In this document: positions 18,275-27,600 of the stretch, in pieces
Layout: every line of letters starts with the position of its first letter
Position numbering within the stretch: position 1 is the stretch's first letter
Source: Thermoplasmata archaeon UBA184
GTDB taxonomy: Archaea > Thermoplasmatota > Thermoplasmata > Lutacidiplasmatales > UBA184
Length of the DNA: 64,000 nt
Reading direction: 5' to 3'
Assembly (NCBI GenBank): GCA_002495185.1
Contig: DAEB01000040.1
Span: forward strand, 44,412-108,411
Notes under the pieces: generated by a model
What the model was told of the DNA's origin: nothing
Seen by the model: only the letters and a program-made list of their open reading frames with translations
Databases searched by the model: none
Position numbers and translations under genes: made by a program

Positions 18275-18805
18275 ATGAGGAAGTCGATTCCACGAAAGAC
18301 AATCTATGCCGCGACGATCGTCGCGATTTTCGCGATGGTGGGCGGGTTCGCGGTGGCGAGTTTCGTGAACTCAATCACCGTTACGTCGACCGGCCAGAAC
18401 CTCGGTACCGTCGTAGGAGGCAACACCGTGTGGGGCGGAGGATCGGTATCCGTGAGCCTTCAGCAGGCCACTTCTACGGCTGCCTGTGACCTATCGCCAG
18501 TGGCTGTTGCCGCCACTTCGGTCTACTTGATCGGAGGGGCTGCGTGTGCAGCTTCGGGCAGCACTGAATGGTACGAGGTGTTTACCTTCCCCACCGTGGC
18601 GAGCTATCCGGCCACCGGCTCGGACACGTTCTACTTCTACGTGGTGGGCGGCGCCGCGGGCTCGGCCCAACAGAGCTTCACCATCTCGGGAGGGGGAACC
18701 GCCGTCACCAACATGGTGCTCACCGTCTACCTCGACATGGGACCGTCGACGGCCAACCCGACCCCCATCACGGGTGGAATCTCGTTCACGGTGAACGGGA
18801 GCTGA
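18275..18805 (+). CDS. Small secreted beta-rich surface protein
   Basis: The 176-residue protein has a basic start, a hydrophobic signal segment (residues 9-28, TIYAATIVAIFAMVGGFAVA) and a Ser/Thr/Gly-rich body with alternating beta-like stretches. TNMVLTVYLDMG followed by ISFTVNG near the end matches MTIPVFLFLDFG and TITLRVFVDLG in the proteins at 57847 and 58634, so the three are distant paralogues. The GGxAxASF end of the signal recalls TasA/camelysin-like fibre subunits, but that is a weak analogy. A GGAAGGGA stretch shortly before the ATG could be a ribosome binding site. It shares a promoter motif with 57847. Confidence 0.7.
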   Translation: MRKSIPRKTIYAATIVAIFAMVGGFAVASFVNSITVTSTGQNLGTVVGGNTVWGGGSVSVSLQQATSTAACDLSPVAVAATSVYLIGGAACAASGSTEWYEVFTFPTVASYPATGSDTFYFYVVGGAAGSAQQSFTISGGGTAVTNMVLTVYLDMGPSTANPTPITGGISFTVNGS

Positions 18806-18935
18806 GACAGGGTGCGAGGGGCCGAAACCACCCCGCTACCCACGCCCAACCCTTTCCTTGTCGATCCCGCCATCAGAATCCCTGGCGCGTGACCGGTCCG
18901 AAGCTGTCTCAATGAGCCGAATCCTTGAGAGCAGG

Positions 18936-19049
18936 TTGCCTTCGTCACTCCACCCTTGTTCCAAGTGCGGGCACATCACCATGTACGGATGATCGGCAAC
19001 CAGCCAGCGACTTCAATCGAGCGGCAAGCGGCCGTACCTCGAGCGCCTT
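18936..19049 (+). pseudogene. Decayed copy of the small Cys-rich gene at 15585
   Basis: The reading frame aligns without gaps over 38 codons with the start of the gene at 15585; about half the residues are identical. LHPCSKCGHITM matches LHPCAGCGHGTM. The start ATG has become TTG, a Cys codon TGC has become the stop TGA (18990-18992), and the two later Cys codons have become TAC and CGC. The SxxxKRxxLE spacing is retained. Past 19049 I see no further similarity. The first CxxC survives and the second is lost, so this is a relic. Confidence 0.7.
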
Positions 19050-19209
19050 AACAATCCTCTTTCGAAGACCGACACTCAACGGTTCGCTCGGCCCGCTGTG
19101 GCCCCGGGGCCCGTCTGGTCTCGGGACGTCAAGATGCTTCCCCTCGAATAGTCAGTCCGCGGCACACGGGGTGGATTCCCCCATTCGATACTCGCACCGT
19201 TCCGAGGGT

Positions 19210-19227
19210 GTGCAATCCCCATTGCAC
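19210..19227 (-). repeat. Recurrent intergenic hairpin, copy a
   Basis: This is a perfect inverted repeat, GTGCAAT CCCC ATTGCAC, with seven-base arms and a four-base loop. Its 16-base core (19211-19226) ends 42 bases past the stop codon of the minus-strand gene at 19268. No T-run follows it. Confidence 0.7.
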
Positions 19228-19267
19228 TTACCTTCCGTCTCGAACCGGGCCTCGTTACTCCTTTCGG

Positions 19268-19576
19268 TCAAATCCGACGGAAGCGCGCCCACAACGCTCC
19301 CAACATTGCACCGATTCCCACGAGGTACCAGAACAGGTCCATCGCGCCGGCCCACAGGAAGGGTTGATTCGCCTCATTGGCGGGGTCCCAGAACAGCTCC
19401 TTGACCAGTACGATGGCCACGAATCCCGCGACCGCGAACCTGGACACATTCGGATGTTCTCGGCTCGGGTCCCCCAGTCTCCCCGGGGCCAGTACGTACG
19501 CAACTGCGACGGCCAGCGCTCCGATTGCCGCATGGTCCTCGGGGAGGATGATAGCCGGACTGAGCCAATCAACCAT
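19268..19576 (-). CDS. Uncharacterised three-helix membrane protein
   Basis: The protein has 102 residues from ATG 19576. Membrane helices lie near residues 15-29 (AAIGALAVAVAYVLA), 44-60 (VSRFAVAGFVAIVLVKE) and 73-95 (GAMDLFWYLVGIGAMLGALWA), and the C-terminus is basic. I recognise no family. The frame continues upstream to 19750, but that part is not hydrophobic or conserved-looking, and a minus-strand CTTTACC near 19600 could be the promoter of the shorter form. It lies directly after the vapBC pair and is followed by a recurrent hairpin. Confidence 0.55.
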   Translation of the reverse strand: MVDWLSPAIILPEDHAAIGALAVAVAYVLAPGRLGDPSREHPNVSRFAVAGFVAIVLVKELFWDPANEANQPFLWAGAMDLFWYLVGIGAMLGALWARFRRI

Positions 19577-19655
19577 GCCAAGCCCTACGGCAACCTTCGG
19601 TAAAGCTATCGACTCACGGGAAGAACGAGGGAAGTGGCCATCGCTGCGAGTGGGT

Positions 19656-19679
19656 GCGTGTAAGCCCAATTGCACACGC
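19656..19679 (-). repeat. Recurrent intergenic hairpin, copy b
   Basis: GCGTGTAA at 19656-19663 pairs with TTGCACACGC at 19670-19679, with a two-base bulge. On the minus strand the 16-base core reads TGCAATTGGGCTTACA. The core (19659-19674) ends 58 bases past the stop of the vapC gene at 19732. Confidence 0.6.
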
Positions 19680-19731
19680 TTCCTACCCCCGGCTGTTCCG
19701 CGAACCAATATCCGTTCGATTCCGGGCCGAT

Positions 19732-20160
19732 TCACTTCTGCGCGGTCCACTCAGAGGGCCGAATCGCCCGCTTCACCGTCTTCAGAAGCAAGGAATCATC
19801 CGTGACGAGCGGGCAAGAGCGACCCTCGGCGAGTGTGGCATAGCATGCATCGTAGACAGTGACCATTCGGCGGCGTGCGAAATCCGCCGCAGCGCTGAGG
19901 TCGTTGGACGTGGGACGAACAAGGGAGATCTGGAGGTCGTAGAGGTAACGAATGGATTCCTCGAGGCGATCACTGCCAATCGCGGGGTGGTATCGCAGGG
20001 CGTTGGCTACCTCGTAACAGATCAAATCGGGGGCCAGAATCCTGACCCGACCCTCGATGTGTTCATCTCGAAGAGCTCTCGCGTCGTCAGCGCCCTTTTC
20101 CGGGAGGAACCACTTGACCGCCACCGAGGCGTCGGCGACTATTTCCGGGATTCGCGCCAC
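19732..20160 (-). CDS. vapC: PIN-domain ribonuclease toxin VapC
   Basis: The 142-residue protein carries the PIN acidic quartet: VADASVAVKWF (Asp), LICYEVANAL (Glu), TVYDACYATLA (Asp) and LVTDDS (Asp). These residues bind Mg or Mn and cleave RNA when the toxin is free of its antitoxin. Its start overlaps the end of the vapB gene by 22 bases, the usual layout for translational coupling. Length fits the family. It is the left-most of four TA pairs between 19.7 and 39.5 kb. Confidence 0.88.
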   Translation of the reverse strand: MARIPEIVADASVAVKWFLPEKGADDARALRDEHIEGRVRILAPDLICYEVANALRYHPAIGSDRLEESIRYLYDLQISLVRPTSNDLSAAADFARRRMVTVYDACYATLAEGRSCPLVTDDSLLLKTVKRAIRPSEWTAQK

Positions 20161-20393
20161 TTGCGGATTTCCCGGGTGGAGGCGTAAGGAAGTACCGGGA
20201 GGCTCTTTCGCATCGCATCCATTCTGCGCGCGGCACGCCGAGCGCGAGCTCGGTCAATGGGCTGCCGCAGGTCCTCCTCGATGTCGAGGCGCTCCCGGAG
20301 TGCCGATCGTACAACCTCCGCCCAATTCACGTCCTTCATACTGGCCATTCTGCCTCGTGTCGCGGAGTCTACCCGGACGCTGATGACATCCAT
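20139..20393 (-). CDS. vapB: Ribbon-helix-helix antitoxin VapB
   Basis: The 84-residue protein opens with a ribbon-helix-helix strand and helices, MDVISVRVDSATRGRMA then WAEVVRSALRERLDIEEDL, followed by a basic tail that would wrap the toxin. It should dimerise, bind its own promoter and neutralise the PIN toxin it overlaps. A TATA-like GGGTTATAGGG and a seven-base inverted repeat lie just upstream, consistent with autoregulation. Confidence 0.82.
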   Translation of the reverse strand: MDVISVRVDSATRGRMASMKDVNWAEVVRSALRERLDIEEDLRQPIDRARARRAARRMDAMRKSLPVLPYASTREIRKWRESRK

Positions 20394-20404
20394 CGTCGTG
20401 TTCT

Positions 20405-20420
20405 GTAGTACTTGTACTAC
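20405..20420 (-). promoter_or_regulatory. Probable VapB operator
   Basis: The inverted repeat GTAGTAC TT GTACTAC lies between the TATA-like element (about 20424-20434, minus strand) and the vapB start at 20393. That placement fits a site where the antitoxin blocks its own transcription. Confidence 0.6.
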
Positions 20421-20492
20421 GTACCCTATAACCCTTCTCGCCCCCCTGAACTGTGGTCACGATGGGAGGTCTCCTCGACGCGGGGAGTCCGA

Positions 20493-20518
20493 GTGGTTGC
20501 GATCCCAATTACAACCAC
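20493..20518 (-). repeat. Recurrent intergenic hairpin, copy c
   Basis: GTGGTTG at 20493-20499 pairs with CAACCAC at 20512-20518. Inner pairing extends the stem to 11 bases with one mismatch, one wobble and a four-base loop. On the minus strand the core reads TGTAATTGGGATCGCA. The core ends 46 bases past the stop of the propeller gene at 20559. Confidence 0.65.
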
Positions 20519-20558
20519 ACGACCGGCCGCGAAGGAGCCGCTATCGGGGCTCCCCCGT

Positions 20559-23009
20559 TCACAACAGCGCGCTGGTTTCGAACCCGAAGAGGTAGGCGTT
20601 ACCGATTCCACTCGTGTGGTCCGAACCCTGACCGTCGGCTCCCACAACCACTCTCACGGCCTCGAAGACGGACTGCCCGAATTCCCCGCCAAACTGTGCG
20701 TCGGGACTGTAGTATCGGTCCATCGGGACGCCGGTGCCCGCGTTGTACATGTAAACGGCCCCCGCCCCTGAGAAACCGACCGAAGTATCCCCCGGAGCGC
20801 CGACGATCACGGTACCTCCGTTCGTGGAAACGCTCGTGCCAAAATGCGCGCCCTGCTGGACCTGCGTGCTGATCAGGGTGGCTACGAGCGAAAACGTCGA
20901 TTGCGAGAAGATGTAGGCCCGACCAGCGTCGAGGTACCCCTGGACGGTCTCCGAGGGAGCACCGATAATGATCGTACCCCCGGAGACCGAGACCGATTCC
21001 CCGAAGAATCCGCCGCCTTGCGCGTTCGGGCTAAAGAACGACGCGATCGCCGCACCGGTCGTCGAAGAGTTGAGGTAGGCCCGGCCGGCGCTGCCTGCGG
21101 CGCCCACGCTCTCGCCCCAGGCCCCGACGAGCGTGTCGCCGCCACTGATCGACACCGAGATCCCGAACTCGCCACCCGAGGAGACGTGTCCACTTGCCAT
21201 CGACGTGACGAGGGCGCCCGTCGACACGTTGAAGACGTACGCGCTCCCCGCATTGCCCAGACCCCCGACGGTCGCAAGAGGAGCTCCGACCGCCACCAAG
21301 CTTCCGCTCAGCGCGACGCTGAATCCAAAGAACGCACCGGGCATCGGGCTGGGCGTCGTCCAAGTCCGGTAGAGGGAAAGGTCGGACTCATTGAACACGT
21401 AGACCTCTCCTTGGAGGGTCGATCCGCCGGGCGACTCTCCCGGGGCCCCGACGACGATCCAGTTCCCGTTGGTCGCGACCGACCGGCCGAAGAACCCGTC
21501 GACGGTCGGGTTCGGGCTCATCAGCGTCTTTACCGCGAGGCTGGGACTGGGATCGACCGGCACGACGTACACATCCCCTTCCTGGGTGACCCCGCCGGGA
21601 CTCTCCGAGGGAGCTCCCGCAACCATCACGCCTCCACCCACCGCAACCGATCGGCCGAGGTCCCCACCGGCGATGGCGTTCGGACTCGTCAGCTTCAGTG
21701 GGATCTGGTTGAACACGTAGGCGAGACCGGCTCGGAAGACGCTCGACCCGTTCTCGAATATGGCACCGACGACGACCGTGCTGCCCGTCTCGGCGACCGA
21801 GAATCCGAATCGGCCGTTGTTCGGCCACCCCGGAGCGGAGAAGGCCGACGAGACGAGCTCTCCGCTCTGAACGCTGAACAAGTAGGCGTTGCCGGCCTTG
21901 ATCTGTCCCCCCGAAGTCTCTTCCTGCGCACCAATCACGACCGTCACAGGATCGATCGCTACATCTCCTCCGAAGAACCCATCGAAGGTGGGCGCGGGAG
22001 AGGTGAAGGTGATGGAGCCGTTCGTGATCATGTTGGTCTCGAATGCAGCGCCCGCGGATGCTATGGGTGGGAGGGACTCGGCGGGCGCCCCTCCGAGAAC
22101 GGTGGTCCCACTGATCGAGACCGACCATCCATAAAGGGCGCCGATGGTCGGCACCGGGTTCTCGATCTCCTCGACCACGTTTCCGGTCGGGACGGCATAG
22201 ACGTACACCGCACCCTCATTCAGGGTTCCACCGGTGGAGTCGTAGGGGGCGCCCACGGCGACGAGGTTGCCACTGATCGCGACCGAGTTTCCGAGTGCCG
22301 CATCACTCTCGAGATTGGGACTGATGAGCAGGCGATATGTGTCCGTCAGAAGGTTGATCAGGTAGGCGTCGCCGGAGAAGAGATACCCCGACTGACCCTC
22401 GCTGGGAGCGCCCACCACGGCAAAGTTCCCGGAGAGAGCAACGGAGTTTCCGAAGGCGCCGCCCACCTCTCCTTCGGGACTGGTGAACGTCTGCAGCAGA
22501 GCGCCGCTGCTCGCGTTGAACAGGTAAGCATTGCCCGAGCTGCCCGCCCCGTTGGCCGATTCGCCCGGAGCTCCCACGAGAACGACGTTTCCACTGGCGG
22601 CCACCGAGTAGCCGAAGAGTCCCGTGACTTGGGGACTCGGACTGACGATTCGAAGCATCGCCCCCGTGGTCGAGTTCTCGATGTAGGCGGCCCCCGCCTC
22701 CGAGATTCCGAACGGGGCTTCGTTGGAGGCACCGATCACCACATAGGACGGTGTGACGACCACGGATTGCCCGAAGTGACCGGTCGATGCCGGTTGCGTG
22801 GAGCTCAGCGTGATGGGCAGGAATTGTGGGTCAACGGCCGTGGTCGTTGGCACCGGGGGCGCGTGGGGGGCCGTGGGCCCGGCGCCCGAGCCAGAATGCC
22901 CAGGAAACGGGACGAAGACAACCGCGAGCGAAGCGAGGACTACGACCGTCACAGCGGTGATTCGGAGCCACAGCGGTCGAGTTCGGAGGTGATAGGGGCG
23001 GCTTGACAC
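20559..23009 (-). CDS. Secreted FG-GAP-type repeat (beta-propeller-like) protein
   Basis: The 816-residue protein has an N-terminal membrane or signal segment (residues about 16-34, ITAVTVVVLASLAVVFVPF) and then about 14 repeats of some 50 residues. The repeat pattern is FGxSVAxSGxxVVVGAPxE, then AGxAYVFN and a short Thr/Ser-rich linker. Such repeats form calcium-binding or adhesive beta-propellers outside the cell. No C-terminal anchor is visible, so it is either released or held by the N-terminal helix. The start is GTG 23009, with TTTATAGA about 28 bases upstream, which suggests a leaderless transcript. Fourteen repeats could make two seven-bladed propellers. Confidence 0.8.
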   Translation of the reverse strand: MSSRPYHLRTRPLWLRITAVTVVVLASLAVVFVPFPGHSGSGAGPTAPHAPPVPTTTAVDPQFLPITLSSTQPASTGHFGQSVVVTPSYVVIGASNEAPFGISEAGAAYIENSTTGAMLRIVSPSPQVTGLFGYSVAASGNVVLVGAPGESANGAGSSGNAYLFNASSGALLQTFTSPEGEVGGAFGNSVALSGNFAVVGAPSEGQSGYLFSGDAYLINLLTDTYRLLISPNLESDAALGNSVAISGNLVAVGAPYDSTGGTLNEGAVYVYAVPTGNVVEEIENPVPTIGALYGWSVSISGTTVLGGAPAESLPPIASAGAAFETNMITNGSITFTSPAPTFDGFFGGDVAIDPVTVVIGAQEETSGGQIKAGNAYLFSVQSGELVSSAFSAPGWPNNGRFGFSVAETGSTVVVGAIFENGSSVFRAGLAYVFNQIPLKLTSPNAIAGGDLGRSVAVGGGVMVAGAPSESPGGVTQEGDVYVVPVDPSPSLAVKTLMSPNPTVDGFFGRSVATNGNWIVVGAPGESPGGSTLQGEVYVFNESDLSLYRTWTTPSPMPGAFFGFSVALSGSLVAVGAPLATVGGLGNAGSAYVFNVSTGALVTSMASGHVSSGGEFGISVSISGGDTLVGAWGESVGAAGSAGRAYLNSSTTGAAIASFFSPNAQGGGFFGESVSVSGGTIIIGAPSETVQGYLDAGRAYIFSQSTFSLVATLISTQVQQGAHFGTSVSTNGGTVIVGAPGDTSVGFSGAGAVYMYNAGTGVPMDRYYSPDAQFGGEFGQSVFEAVRVVVGADGQGSDHTSGIGNAYLFGFETSALL

Positions 23010-23521
23010 GGTGTAGCACTCCCAACGGAGAGTGGTCTATAAACCTGCCGAAAGGCACCAACTGGCCGGTGGCCGACTACTTCGCCTACACGGCCCGCGT
23101 ACCAGCCTCCACGCTGGAAGAGCGGATTCGAAGCCGTGTCTCAGGTGCAATCTGAATTGCATCCGCGACTCGCTCGGACCCCGAATGCTCGGGGTCCATA
23201 CTTTCAGGGGCAGGTCGGTTCCCTCAGCAACCCGAGGCAAGCGAGGCGCCCTCTGAATTACGCATCCCACCGGTCGAACGCTGACCGAAGGCGGAGCTTC
23301 TCCCGCTTGGGGCGGCGCACCGAACCGGGCTCCACACACTCTCGGGGCGGACGGCGGTTATATGTCGCCGAGACCTGAGTCAGCGATAGCGCGGCTCAAA
23401 CATTCAGAAGATTGGCGCGAAGGCACGTCACGGTCTCTTTCAGTCTGCCAAGTGACCAAGATAATAGACCTGTTACGTGATGCACCTCTGCGGGTCGGCA
23501 GCAGTGGGTACCTGATCGTCC
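23010..23521. other. Gene-free spacer at left edge of the A/T-rich cluster
   Basis: This 512-base spacer holds the minus-strand promoter of the propeller gene (GGTTTATAGACC, about 23031-23042), one hairpin copy at 23146, and a possible TATA for the GT2 gene (GATAATAGA, about 23459-23467). I see no convincing coding frame. Base composition changes here from GC-rich to visibly A/T-richer sequence on the right. Confidence 0.5.
23146..23161. repeat. Recurrent intergenic hairpin, copy d
   Basis: This is a perfect inverted repeat, TGCAAT CTGA ATTGCA. It lies upstream of the propeller gene and no intact gene ends next to it. A 12-base stretch of it (ATCTGAATTGCA) recurs at 24548-24559 over the stop codon of the next gene. 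Confidence 0.65.
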
Positions 23522-24553
23522 TTGACGAGTTTGTCGTGTCTTGTAACTGCCTTCAATCGCCGCGAGTTCCTCGTTCAAGCCTTAACGTCTGCACTTTGTC
23601 AAGAATCTATCTCGGAGTCGTATGAGATTGTCTTGCTGACAAATCTTGACATCACGGGGACCCAGGTCGAAAGAATCACAACAAGATCGCAGGGCGGACC
23701 AGAAATCAAGGTAGTCCACTGCGACAATGCAGGAGTGGGACGTTTTTTCTGGGCTGGAGTTGAGGCGTGCCAAGGGGAAGTTGTCTGTTTCCTAAACGAC
23801 GATGACACCTGGCTCCCGCGCAAGCTCTCGGTTGTTGCAAGGATGTTTGATGCGAATCCTCGGCTCGGATTCTTCCGTCACAACTTCAGATATGTCGACC
23901 GTTTCGGCAAACCCCTGCCTGACCTCGATCGTCGGTGGAGTCGTAGACGTGGGAACCTGGTAGCCCCTGCCGAAGGGCAGGTTGTGCTTGGGGAGAAGCG
24001 CGATGTTTCGTCGATTCGGCACCTCAATCGCTACGCACCTTACGCAAATGAGTCCACTATGGCTGTTAGGCGGCGACTCTTGATGGATGTGAGCACAGAA
24101 TTTCAAGAAATCTTGGCTGGAGAAGATGCTTTCTTGTATTTTTCAGCATTGTGTTCGCAGTACTCCCTTGCGGCTAGCGCTGAACCCCTTAGCGAATACA
24201 GAATCCATGGAACCAATGCTTCTGTGGCTCATTCTGCTTCTATAGTTGAGTCGACAAGTGCAAAGTTTGTCTCAGGCATTGACGAGTCGATGGAAGTGAT
24301 TGTCCGAATGTGCAGCGACTCGCCTTACCCCGCCGTGGCAGACCTCGCTCGGCACCACAGCCTGCAGCTTCTAATTACTCGCGCGATAAACGGAGGAACT
24401 CGGCTGCCAGTGAATCTGCACCGCCAGGCACTCAATCTCATCGCCTCTGGATTTGCCCTCTCTCCGATCCAAGATCTCGGGATCTTGGCGTTACTGGTTC
24501 TCAACGACATCTCACCTTCGTTGTCGGGAAGAGCCTACAGGGCGGCGATCTGA
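23522..24553 (+). CDS. Glycosyltransferase, GT2 family
   Basis: The 343-residue protein is a paralogue of those at 3217 and 7057. It shows SLSCLVTAFNRREFLVQAL at the start, VVCFLNDDDTWLPRKL as the DxD-type metal site near residue 95, and LSEYRIHGTNASV in the acceptor half. Codon choice is clearly A/T-richer than in those paralogues. An in-frame stop at 23513-23515 leaves TTG 23522 as the first possible start, and the protein begins properly there. Its presence opens the second glycan cluster. Confidence 0.85.
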   Translation: MTSLSCLVTAFNRREFLVQALTSALCQESISESYEIVLLTNLDITGTQVERITTRSQGGPEIKVVHCDNAGVGRFFWAGVEACQGEVVCFLNDDDTWLPRKLSVVARMFDANPRLGFFRHNFRYVDRFGKPLPDLDRRWSRRRGNLVAPAEGQVVLGEKRDVSSIRHLNRYAPYANESTMAVRRRLLMDVSTEFQEILAGEDAFLYFSALCSQYSLAASAEPLSEYRIHGTNASVAHSASIVESTSAKFVSGIDESMEVIVRMCSDSPYPAVADLARHHSLQLLITRAINGGTRLPVNLHRQALNLIASGFALSPIQDLGILALLVLNDISPSLSGRAYRAAI

Positions 24554-24605
24554 ATTGCACTCAGCCTGGAAAGGGCCACAGTTTCGTGATTTCTCGGCCA
24601 TTACC

Positions 24606-27600
24606 GTGAGAGTTGGTCGGGTAATCCAGCAGTGGTTCATCGCGGAGCATCGATTCTGGAAGGTGGGTCTTTCGCTTGGATTCGGAGTCTTGACCCTGCT
24701 TTGGACATTGCCGCTAAACTCATTCGTGTACGGTCAAGATTCCTTTCACTTCTTTGTTCAGCCCTTCAACTACAACTTCAGCCCGACCATTCCCTACAAC
24801 TACGTCTACTCCAGCAGCACGCCCCTTTACGACACATCGCAGTACTTTTACCTGACAACTTTTTCACAGTTCTTCCACATATTGGGAATTTCGGACGCGC
24901 TCGCTGAACACGTCGAGATTGTTCTGGGTACGTCTCTAGCTGTATTCGGCCTAATCGATTTGATCCAACTCACAGAACGGCTGAACCACAGTGACCGCCA
25001 AAGAGTCGACGGGTGGTTTCTTGCGGCGGCCTTCTTTGTGTTCAATCCGTTTTCTCTGAGTGTAGTTTGGTGGCACTTCGAGGCCTGGACACTCTTCTTT
25101 ATTTTGACCCCTTATTTGATTTCCTTATGTCTCTCAATTTGCTTCTCGAAGAACCTTCCATGGAACAGACTAATCGTCACAGTCATCGTTTCAATTCTCC
25201 TTGCACCGGGTCTAACAGGAGCCTACGGAATCTCGGCAGGGCTGATCTTCCTTTACACCGGGTGCGTAGTCGTTGGGCTCGTGATTACGGGGCGACTACA
25301 ATGGACAGATGCCTGGAAGCGACTTTCTCTCGTCTTTCTCTCGGGGTTGCTGCTCCTGACATGGACTAACCTGCCTCTCCTGATTCTTGGACAGCAAGTA
25401 GGATTCGGCCTTCTTACGGGTCCCGGAATACCTCAGGAGTTTCTATATCAGTCGCGTCACACAAGTTTGTTGAACGTTGTGACTCTGCTTGGCCTCTCCT
25501 GGATTTATGATCACCCAGGTGCCTATGGATGGACTCCTCAGTTGGCGTACCTTCTCGGTGCGGCATTCATTTGTCCGGCGTTGTTGACTCTGTCTGGTTT
25601 CTTTCTCCGGAGCAGGCGCGAGGTATCGTTCCTGCTGCCATTTGTCCTGCTGTGCATTCTCATCTCAACGGGAAACAACCCTCCCGCGGGACCGGTCAAC
25701 AACTTCCTGGTCAACCTCGGCGGCTTCGGGTCTTACTTGGTCAACCCGTACTACTTTGTATGTGAGTACTACGCTGTGTTTCTGAGTATTATCATGTATC
25801 TTCTCTGGGTGGGTTCCACAAACGAGTTCCGTTCAGTGGGCGTAGAAAGCTCCACTGACGCGGGGGACTCTCCTAAACCCCCGGACAAGGCTCCTTACCT
25901 ACAGAAGAAGAGTGCCTTGTTTCGAAGGACCAAACGAAAGTACTTGCGTCAGACAGCATTACTCGCGGTATGCGCGGTGCTGGTTGCCACGACCTCGGTC
26001 ATGGCGGCTCCATTCATTGAGGGGAGGGTCTACGTCTCCACCGGGAGCTTCGAAGACCAATTCGTTCCACCCTCCGATCTTACGGACCTTTCGAATTTCT
26101 TCCAGCAGAATTACTCGGGTCCCATTTACTACGTCTTGGTGTTACCAATCAGTCCATCAAGCGTACCCCTTGTGAACTACTCAAATGGGCAATTCGTCGA
26201 TTCTAGCGAGCTCCTGGCAAGTTACATCCCGTATCCGCTCTATTACGCAACCCCGAATTCCATTGGGAATTACCTGTTTGATGGGATTGCTTCGGGCGCA
26301 GTCCTGAACTTTACAGTTCTTTTTGCAAGTCTGCACATTAAGTACATCGTCCTGAATCCTTTCTATGCGGCCCAACCCGGTCTTCCAACACATTCCCTCA
26401 ATGGTTCGAGCTATAATGCCTCGGAGACGTCCATGCGACTATCGGCGGGACTTGGTCCCAGCAGTCGAGCTGGCCAGTTCGAGATCTTCACGGTCGCTGA
26501 CGTGACCCCCATCGCGTACGTAGTGGCCAACCCGATGATTCTGAATTCGCCCAATCCCGGGTCGCTGATGGGCTTCATGTCAAGCTTGAAGAGCACGCCG
26601 TCGAACCTCGCATCCGCCTTGCGTCTAGCGATTTGGAGTCTGAATACGAGTACCGATTCAAACTTCTCAGTCGGCCAGGTCCTTCCGCTTAATGGCGGAT
26701 TCCAGACCTTCTCAGTCGGGCCTAACGTAACGCCATACATCGTCAACGGATCCGGTTCGGTACAGACTTGGAACACCTCTGCCACCGATTCTGGGATTCC
26801 AGGGGTTTCTTGGGACCCCACCACTGGGAAAGTTATGCTGGTTCCCGGGGAGATTCAGAGTCCGAATTCGACGGCGGCCAACCTCACGACTCTGGTTCCT
26901 GTGAATGGATCATTCAGCAACCCCCTCGGAAGAGCTGGAACTCTTGGCTGGTGGTTACACGGGGTTCCACCACCCCTTTGGTTCCATACCGATGTAAACG
27001 TAACTGCTCTGGCCCCCCGCAACTGGATTACAGTCACTGTTTCGCTTGGCAATGTTTCTATCCAATTGAGTTTGTACAACGACTCCTCAACGCAGAGCAG
27101 TGTGATTGCCGCAACCGCATTCAATGACGGCAACCGTTACGCATGGAACAATGCTGCACTGCCCGACGGGTTCTTTGATGGGATAGAAAGTATTGACACT
27201 TGGGTGAACTCAACTACCATTCGAGTGGCCACTGCTTCTCATCTTCCGGGGCGCCCGATCGTGTGGGACACACTGAATTATTCGGGCGAGTACTTGTCGC
27301 ACAACGGTGGGAGGAACCTAACCGCGGCTCCATCCGTTGCACCCGGCTTTCAGAGTTATTCGGTGACCGTTCTCGCCAATCAGGTCGGAGCCGAGTTGGT
27401 CGACCCATCTATCCTGAAACCATTGTCCTTCTCATACCTGCTCGATTGGCTTAGAGAGCGAACCCCTATGTTGCAGCAGCAGAGGGTTTCATTCAATCCA
27501 ACGGGTCAGATATTGACCTCAGTTACGACCAATCAATCTACTCAGCCACTCTTTGTTGTACTCGATTTTCCTGCTACACCGTTCTGGCAGCTCTCTTCCA

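Noticed and set aside
18275..18805. Firm assignment as a TasA-like fibre subunit
   Set aside because: The signal segment and size are suggestive, but no signature residue of that family can be shown from sequence alone, so the call stays at secreted protein.
20844..23006. 720-residue open frame on the plus strand
   Set aside because: It is exactly antisense to the propeller gene, whose signal sequence and repeats are unmistakable. The antisense product is Arg/Asp/Gly-rich without motifs.
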